In this document: positions 5,460 through 8,425 of the stretch, in pieces
Position numbering within the stretch: position 1 is the stretch's first letter
Layout: each line of letters begins with the position of its first letter
From: Leucobacter sp.
GTDB taxonomy: Bacteria > Actinomycetota > Actinomycetes > Actinomycetales > Microbacteriaceae
NCBI GenBank assembly: GCA_012510755.1
Contig: JAAZHL010000398.1
Coordinates: 1-8,425 of the forward strand
DNA: 8,425 bases
Direction of reading: 5' to 3'
Notes under the pieces: generated by a model
What the model was told of the DNA's origin: nothing
Database searches by the model: none
Seen by the model: only the letters and a program-made list of their open reading frames with translations
Program-made: the position numbers and the translations under genes

Positions 5460-6245
5460 TCAGCTGCGCGCGATTGCGGTGTAGCGTCCGCCGCTCGCGC
5501 TCAGGTCGAATTGCATGTCGAACGTCGTCGCGAGGTTCTCGGCGGTGAGCACCTCTGCAATGGGGCCCGCTGCCTGCACCTGGCCGTCTTTGATCAAGAG
5601 CACATGAGTGAAGCCGGGCGGAATCTCTTCAACATGGTGCGTCACCATGATCATCGCTGGCGAACTCGGCGACTGAGCGAACCCAGACAGCATCTGCAGC
5701 AGCCGCTCGCGCGCGCCGAGGTCGAGGCTGGCGCTCGGCTCATCAAGCAACAGCATTTCAGGGTCGGCCATGACCGCCCGAGCAATCATGGCTCGCTTCT
5801 GCTCGCCGTCGCTGAGCGTGCCGAACGCATGGTCGGCAAACTCAGTGAGTTGCCACTCTGCGAGCACCCGGTCGGCCTGACGCACGTCCATATCGTCGTA
5901 CTCTTCGTTCCACCGGCCTTCGACGCCGTACGCGGCGGTGAGCACCAGGTTGCGCACCGTTTCACTCGCCGGAATTCTGCGAGCCATCGCGGTTGCAGCG
6001 AACCCGAGTCTGTTGCGCAACTCCCAAATATCAAAGGTGCCGAGGCGACGCTCAAGCACATCAACCTCACCGCTGGACGGGTAATCATTTGCCGTCGCGA
6101 TGCGCAACAACGTGGTCTTACCCGCACCGTTGGGCCCGAGGATCACCCAGCGTTCTGAGCTGTCGACCTCCCAGTTCACATCGCTCAGAATTGACCGGCC
6201 GTTGCGAACGTAATTTACGTTGCCAAATCGCAGCACATTGCTCAT
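5460..6245 (-). CDS. Stand-alone ABC-type ATP-binding protein (YlmA/ModF-like)
   Basis: A 261-residue single ABC ATPase domain. Visible motifs are Walker A GPNGAGKT (37-44), a signature of LSDGEQKR (144-151) instead of LSGGQ, Walker B LLLDEP (165-170, with Glu169), the D-loop SASLDL and the H-loop His203 in THHVEEIP. No glutamine occurs anywhere in residues 61-110, where the Q-loop should be; its place seems to be taken by Thr85. The THHVEEIPPGFTH segment and missing Q-loop Gln recall the YlmA/ModF-like group, whose membrane partner is usually unknown. No permease or binding protein lies beside it, so import, export or a non-transport role cannot be chosen. The ATG at 6245 has both TAGGGT ending 6 nt upstream (leaderless option) and the AGGG inside it as a weak Shine-Dalgarno. 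It is divergent from serB. Confidence 0.9.
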   Translation of the reverse strand: MSNVLRFGNVNYVRNGRSILSDVNWEVDSSERWVILGPNGAGKTTLLRIATANDYPSSGEVDVLERRLGTFDIWELRNRLGFAATAMARRIPASETVRNLVLTAAYGVEGRWNEEYDDMDVRQADRVLAEWQLTEFADHAFGTLSDGEQKRAMIARAVMADPEMLLLDEPSASLDLGARERLLQMLSGFAQSPSSPAMIMVTHHVEEIPPGFTHVLLIKDGQVQAAGPIAEVLTAENLATTFDMQFDLSASGGRYTAIARS

Positions 6246-6251
6246 GCCATT

Positions 6252-6257
6252 ACCCTA
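6252..6257 (-). promoter_or_regulatory. Candidate -10 box of the ABC ATPase gene (TAGGGT)
   Basis: On the minus strand TAGGGT fits TANNNT and ends 6 nt before the ATG at 6245. The same bases contain AGGG, usable as a ribosome binding site at 7 nt, so the two readings compete. No -35 element is evident. Confidence 0.35.
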
Positions 6258-6308
6258 GCGACCTCGCCTCGCCGCTGCCTGAATCGCGTGGGCGAGCCGT
6301 GTGATCTC

Positions 6309-6314
6309 TAGTAT
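6309..6314 (+). promoter_or_regulatory. -10 box of leaderless serB promoter (TAGTAT)
   Basis: TAGTAT (four of six to TATAAT) ends 7 nt before the ATG at 6322. The intervening TGGTGAC is no good Shine-Dalgarno. The upstream in-frame GTG at 6301 lies before the box and would not be transcribed from it. Confidence 0.5.
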
Positions 6315-6321
6315 TGGTGAC

Positions 6322-6972
6322 ATGACACATGCTGCCACCCCAGCACCGCTTGTGGTGCTCGACTGCGATTCAACCACCATTCAAGATGAAGTGATTGAGC
6401 TTCTCGCTGAAACGGCGGGCACCCGCGACCTCGTGGCAGAGGTCACTGAACGTGCCATGCGGGGCGAGATCGACTTCACCGAAAGCCTTGCGCAGCGCGT
6501 CGCGACCCTTGCAGGCACCCCAGAGTCGGTGTTCGCCGAAGCGCTAGCAAAAGTGCGCCTCTCGCCGGGCATTCGTGAGCTCATTGCGCACGTGCACGAG
6601 TTGGGCGGAAAAGTCGGCGTGGTCTCGGGCGGATTTCACGAAGTGCTTGACCCGTTGGCAGCTGATCTTGGCCTCGATTTCTGGCGCGCGAACCGCCTGC
6701 AAGTCATCGACGGCAAACTCACCGGAGTGACCGTCGGGCCGGTCATCGACGCGGCTGCAAAAGCCGCCACGCTACAAGAGTGGGCCAGCGAAACAGGTAT
6801 TCCCCTCGAGCACACCGTAGCCGTGGGCGACGGCGCAAACGACTTACAGATGATGCAGGTCTCAGCACTCTCAGTCGCGTACAACGCGAAACCCGTCGTG
6901 CGCGAAGCAGCCGACATCTCAATTGAGAATGACCTGGCTCAGATCATCGACGCGCTTGACCGCTTGAGCTAA
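6322..6972 (+). CDS. serB: Phosphoserine phosphatase
   Basis: HAD-superfamily hydrolase that converts phosphoserine to serine, the last step of the phosphorylated serine pathway. The 216-residue product carries all HAD motifs: motif I DCDST (14-18; nucleophile Asp14, acid/base Asp16), Glu23 and the MRGEIDF cap segment (46-52) that reads the substrate in SerB, motif II SGGF (102-105), motif III Lys147 and motif IV GDGANDLQM (169-177). There is no N-terminal ACT domain, unlike the longer mycobacterial form, so feedback binding of serine through ACT is not expected. The ATG at 6322 is chosen over the GTG at 6301 because TAGTAT ends 7 nt before it and the homologous region starts shortly after. 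Its stop codon overlaps that of the convergent PEP-mutase-like gene by 4 nt. Identity as SerB rather than another small HAD phosphatase is well supported. Confidence 0.93.
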   Translation: MTHAATPAPLVVLDCDSTTIQDEVIELLAETAGTRDLVAEVTERAMRGEIDFTESLAQRVATLAGTPESVFAEALAKVRLSPGIRELIAHVHELGGKVGVVSGGFHEVLDPLAADLGLDFWRANRLQVIDGKLTGVTVGPVIDAAAKAATLQEWASETGIPLEHTVAVGDGANDLQMMQVSALSVAYNAKPVVREAADISIENDLAQIIDALDRLS

Positions 6973-7754
6973 AAATTATTGAGCTTCTCGGTGTCTTCGG
7001 GAATGACACCGTCATCAAGCAGCGACTCCCCCAGCCGCTTCAACGCGGTGAGCGCCACATTCTGCGGCATCGGGCCATACGAAATGCGGGCCACCCCGCG
7101 AGCCTCGTACTCAGCGGCTGATAGCGCGCCTGGCAGACCGATGACGCTGACCTTTCGCTGACCGATGCCCTCGACCAACTGGGTGGCTTCGTCGCCGCTC
7201 ACCACGCCGGGCACGAACACACAGTGTGCACCCGCTTCAAGGTAGGCGCGGCCGCGTTCAATGGCGTCACGGATCGCCTCGTCGCGTGGACGATCACCAC
7301 CCTTAATCAGCGCATCAGTCCTTGCGTTGAGCACAAACGCGACCCCCTCACGCTCGCCGGCAGCCACGGCGTTGCGCATCAGTTGGGCAGAGTCGGTGAG
7401 TGACCGCATCTGATCCTCGATATTTGCCCCGCTCACACCCACGCCAATTGCGCGCCGCACCGCTTCAGCGGAGTCCCCAAAACCGCCGTCGAGATCGGCA
7501 GAAACCGGCAGATTGGTCACCCGAACAATACGTTCGAGCGCGGCGATCATGAGATCAAGTGAAATCTTCTCGCCGTCGGGATACCCATGGCTCGCAGCGA
7601 TGCCGTGACCCGCCGTTGCGATAGCCTTCGTGCCGGACAATTCGCTCACCACTTTGCAACTGACGGCGTCCCACACATTCACGACTCGAAGAATCTCTGG
7701 TGCGTCGTACAGTTCGGCGAGCGTGCGGGCGTGAGCTGCGGTATGTTCAGTCAT
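6969..7754 (-). CDS. Isocitrate lyase/phosphoenolpyruvate mutase superfamily protein
   Basis: A 261-residue TIM-barrel enzyme of the PEP mutase/isocitrate lyase superfamily, which makes or breaks C-C or P-C bonds of 2-oxo acids. Conserved landmarks are NVWDAVSCKVV (26-36), TAGHGIAASHGYPDG (47-61), the metal-binding SADLDGGFGD (85-94; Asp87 and Asp89), GANIEDQ (109-115; Glu113) and LNARTDA (142-148). The KKCGH/KRCGH loop of true isocitrate and methylisocitrate lyases, expected between the last two blocks, is absent. The PEP mutase EDK loop is also not evident, since EDQM stands in its place. It belongs to the broad, mostly uncharacterised branch, and the substrate is unknown. The ATG at 7754 fits a TTGTAT-16-TAGCGT promoter ending 7 nt before it; a GTG nine bases upstream is possible but would precede the predicted transcript start. 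It lies downstream of fabG on the same strand, with its own promoter. Confidence 0.88.
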   Translation of the reverse strand: MTEHTAAHARTLAELYDAPEILRVVNVWDAVSCKVVSELSGTKAIATAGHGIAASHGYPDGEKISLDLMIAALERIVRVTNLPVSADLDGGFGDSAEAVRRAIGVGVSGANIEDQMRSLTDSAQLMRNAVAAGEREGVAFVLNARTDALIKGGDRPRDEAIRDAIERGRAYLEAGAHCVFVPGVVSGDEATQLVEGIGQRKVSVIGLPGALSAAEYEARGVARISYGPMPQNVALTALKRLGESLLDDGVIPEDTEKLNNF

Positions 7755-7761
7755 GCCCCCC

Positions 7762-7789
7762 ACGCTAGTAGGTCACCGCATAAATACAA
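7762..7789 (-). promoter_or_regulatory. Leaderless promoter of the PEP-mutase-like gene
   Basis: On the minus strand TTGTAT (7789-7784), a 16-nt spacer and TAGCGT (7767-7762) precede the ATG at 7754 by 7 nt. This is the only leaderless candidate here with a passable -35. A GGGGGG run between box and ATG is too close to act as a usual Shine-Dalgarno. Confidence 0.45.
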
Positions 7790-7807
7790 GAGGGCCTTGA
7801 CTACTGC

Positions 7808-7861
7808 AGAATTTGCTGAGGCTAAATCTACCGAGACAAATTTTGCTGCGACGAGATTTAG
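7808..7861. repeat. AT-rich direct and inverted repeats between fabG and the PEP-mutase-like gene
   Basis: CTAAATCT (7822-7829) and AGATTTAG (7854-7861) are perfect 8-bp inverted arms, the right arm containing the fabG stop codon. Near-identical AATTTGCTG (7810-7818) and AATTTTGCTG lie beside each arm as direct repeats. Base composition is well below the neighbours. It could be the fabG mRNA end structure or an operator upstream of the next gene. No T run is present. Confidence 0.4.
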
Positions 7862-8425
7862 TGCCCCATGCCTAGGCCGCCGTCGACTGGAATCACGGCA
7901 CCCGAAATGTAGGCAGCATCATCGCCCGCAAGCCAAGCGGCAACCCCGGCAATCTCAGAGACCTGCCCGAAGCGGGCAGCGGGAATCGAGCTCAGATACT
8001 GCTGCTTCTGCGACTCAGCAAGCTCTGCGGTCATGTCTGTTTCGATAAAACCTGGCGCAATCACGTTGGCAGTGATGCCTCGCCCGCCGAGCTCACGGGT
8101 CACCGAACGGGCAAAACCCACGAGTGCAGCCTTCGACGATGAATAGTTGACCTGGCCTGGCGAACCGTAAAGTCCGACCACGCTTGAAATCAAAATAATG
8201 CGACCAAATCGCGCCTTGAGCAGCCCCTTGGCTGCCCGCTTCACGACGCGAAATACGCCGGTCAGGTTCGTGTCGATCACATCGGTGAAGTCTTCTTCGC
8301 TCATTCTGAGCAGCAGCATGTCGCGGGTGATGCCTGCGTTGGCAACAATCACCTCGACCGCACCAAGGGCATTTTCGACCTCGGTGAATGCTGCATCGAT
8401 CGATGCAGCATCGCCCATGTCAGCC
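7858..8425 (-). CDS. fabG: 3-oxoacyl-ACP reductase, C-terminal part (gene runs off the right edge)
   Basis: NADPH-dependent short-chain dehydrogenase that reduces 3-oxoacyl-ACP in each round of fatty acid elongation. The last 188 residues are visible. The N-terminal TGxxxGIG nucleotide loop, about 50-60 residues, lies beyond the window, so the methionine near 8418 is internal. Motifs in order are NAGITRD (NAG, the SDR core), NLTG, ISSVVG with the catalytic Ser, VNYSSSKAAL with the YxxxK Tyr and Lys, and the cofactor-side PGFIETDMT. The C-terminus AYISGAVIPVDGGLGMGH is typical of FabG, ending in the usual VDGGxxM. FabG is favoured over another SDR because NAGITRD-x-LLLRM and the GFIETDMT block are characteristic. 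It may be read with the next gene downstream, 103 nt away, although that gene shows its own promoter. Confidence 0.93.
   Translation of the reverse strand, partial: ADMGDAASIDAAFTEVENALGAVEVIVANAGITRDMLLLRMSEEDFTDVIDTNLTGVFRVVKRAAKGLLKARFGRIILISSVVGLYGSPGQVNYSSSKAALVGFARSVTRELGGRGITANVIAPGFIETDMTAELAESQKQQYLSSIPAARFGQVSEIAGVAAWLAGDDAAYISGAVIPVDGGLGMGH

Noticed and set aside
5316..6158. Long plus-strand open frame across the ABC ATPase gene
   Set aside because: His/Arg-rich shadow of the ABC ATPase, whose Walker and signature motifs are on the other strand.
6268..6296. CTCGCC/GGCGAG inverted repeat between the ABC ATPase gene and serB
   Set aside because: Six bp with a 17-nt gap in GC-rich, locally repetitive DNA; not distinguishable from chance.
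1..8425. Mobile element, CRISPR array, defence island or new gene system
   Set aside because: All ten to eleven genes belong to known core families, spacing is tight, and there are no tandem spacer arrays, terminal repeats, integrase or transposase genes, or tRNA ends.

Overview
This window looks like core chromosome from a moderately GC-rich actinobacterium (roughly 60 % GC by eye), most likely a Microbacteriaceae-type organism. The evidence is the actinobacterial form of TrpD (an FRGDDGLDELTTT core), the divergent ctaE/trpD pair (an arrangement also known from mycobacteria), a type-B L31 gene, frequent GTG starts, and several starts that look leaderless. Genus cannot be fixed from this sequence. 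There is no mobile element, tRNA, rRNA, CRISPR array or phage gene, and I see no sign of horizontal transfer.

Layout, left to right. 1-281 (-): 5' end of ctaE, cytochrome c oxidase subunit III. 282-444: divergent regulatory region rich in short dyads. 445-1509 (+): trpD. 1510-1637: intergenic, with one long-armed inverted repeat and an AT-rich island. 1638-4218 (-): a probable three-gene unit, transcribed leftwards as alpha/beta hydrolase, then TrmH/SpoU RNA methyltransferase (4-nt GTGA overlap), then a PAP2-family membrane phosphatase. 4219-4279: a very short divergent promoter region. 4280-4978 (+): DnaQ-like DEDDh exonuclease. 4979-5121: convergent intergenic region with a clear intrinsic terminator for rpmE2. 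5122-5370 (-): type-B L31. 5371-5459: intergenic, with a terminator-like hairpin. 5460-6245 (-): stand-alone ABC ATPase. 6246-6321: divergent region. 6322-6972 (+): serB. 6969-7754 (-): isocitrate lyase/PEP mutase superfamily enzyme whose stop codon overlaps that of serB. 7755-7857: AT-rich, repeat-bearing promoter region. 7858-8425 (-): 3' part of fabG, running off the window.

The genes are mostly unrelated housekeeping functions: aerobic respiration (ctaE), tryptophan and serine synthesis (trpD, serB; serine is the co-substrate of tryptophan synthase), fatty acid synthesis (fabG), RNA modification and ribosome (TrmH, L31), and DNA processing (DnaQ-like). No new defence or mobile system is visible.

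The most interesting pattern is in the starts. At trpD, the hydrolase, the ABC ATPase, serB and the PEP-mutase-like gene, a TANNNT hexamer ends 6-7 nt before the start codon, usually with no convincing Shine-Dalgarno. A CATAAT sits in the same place before the GTG of ctaE. This suggests that a large part of this region is translated from leaderless mRNAs.
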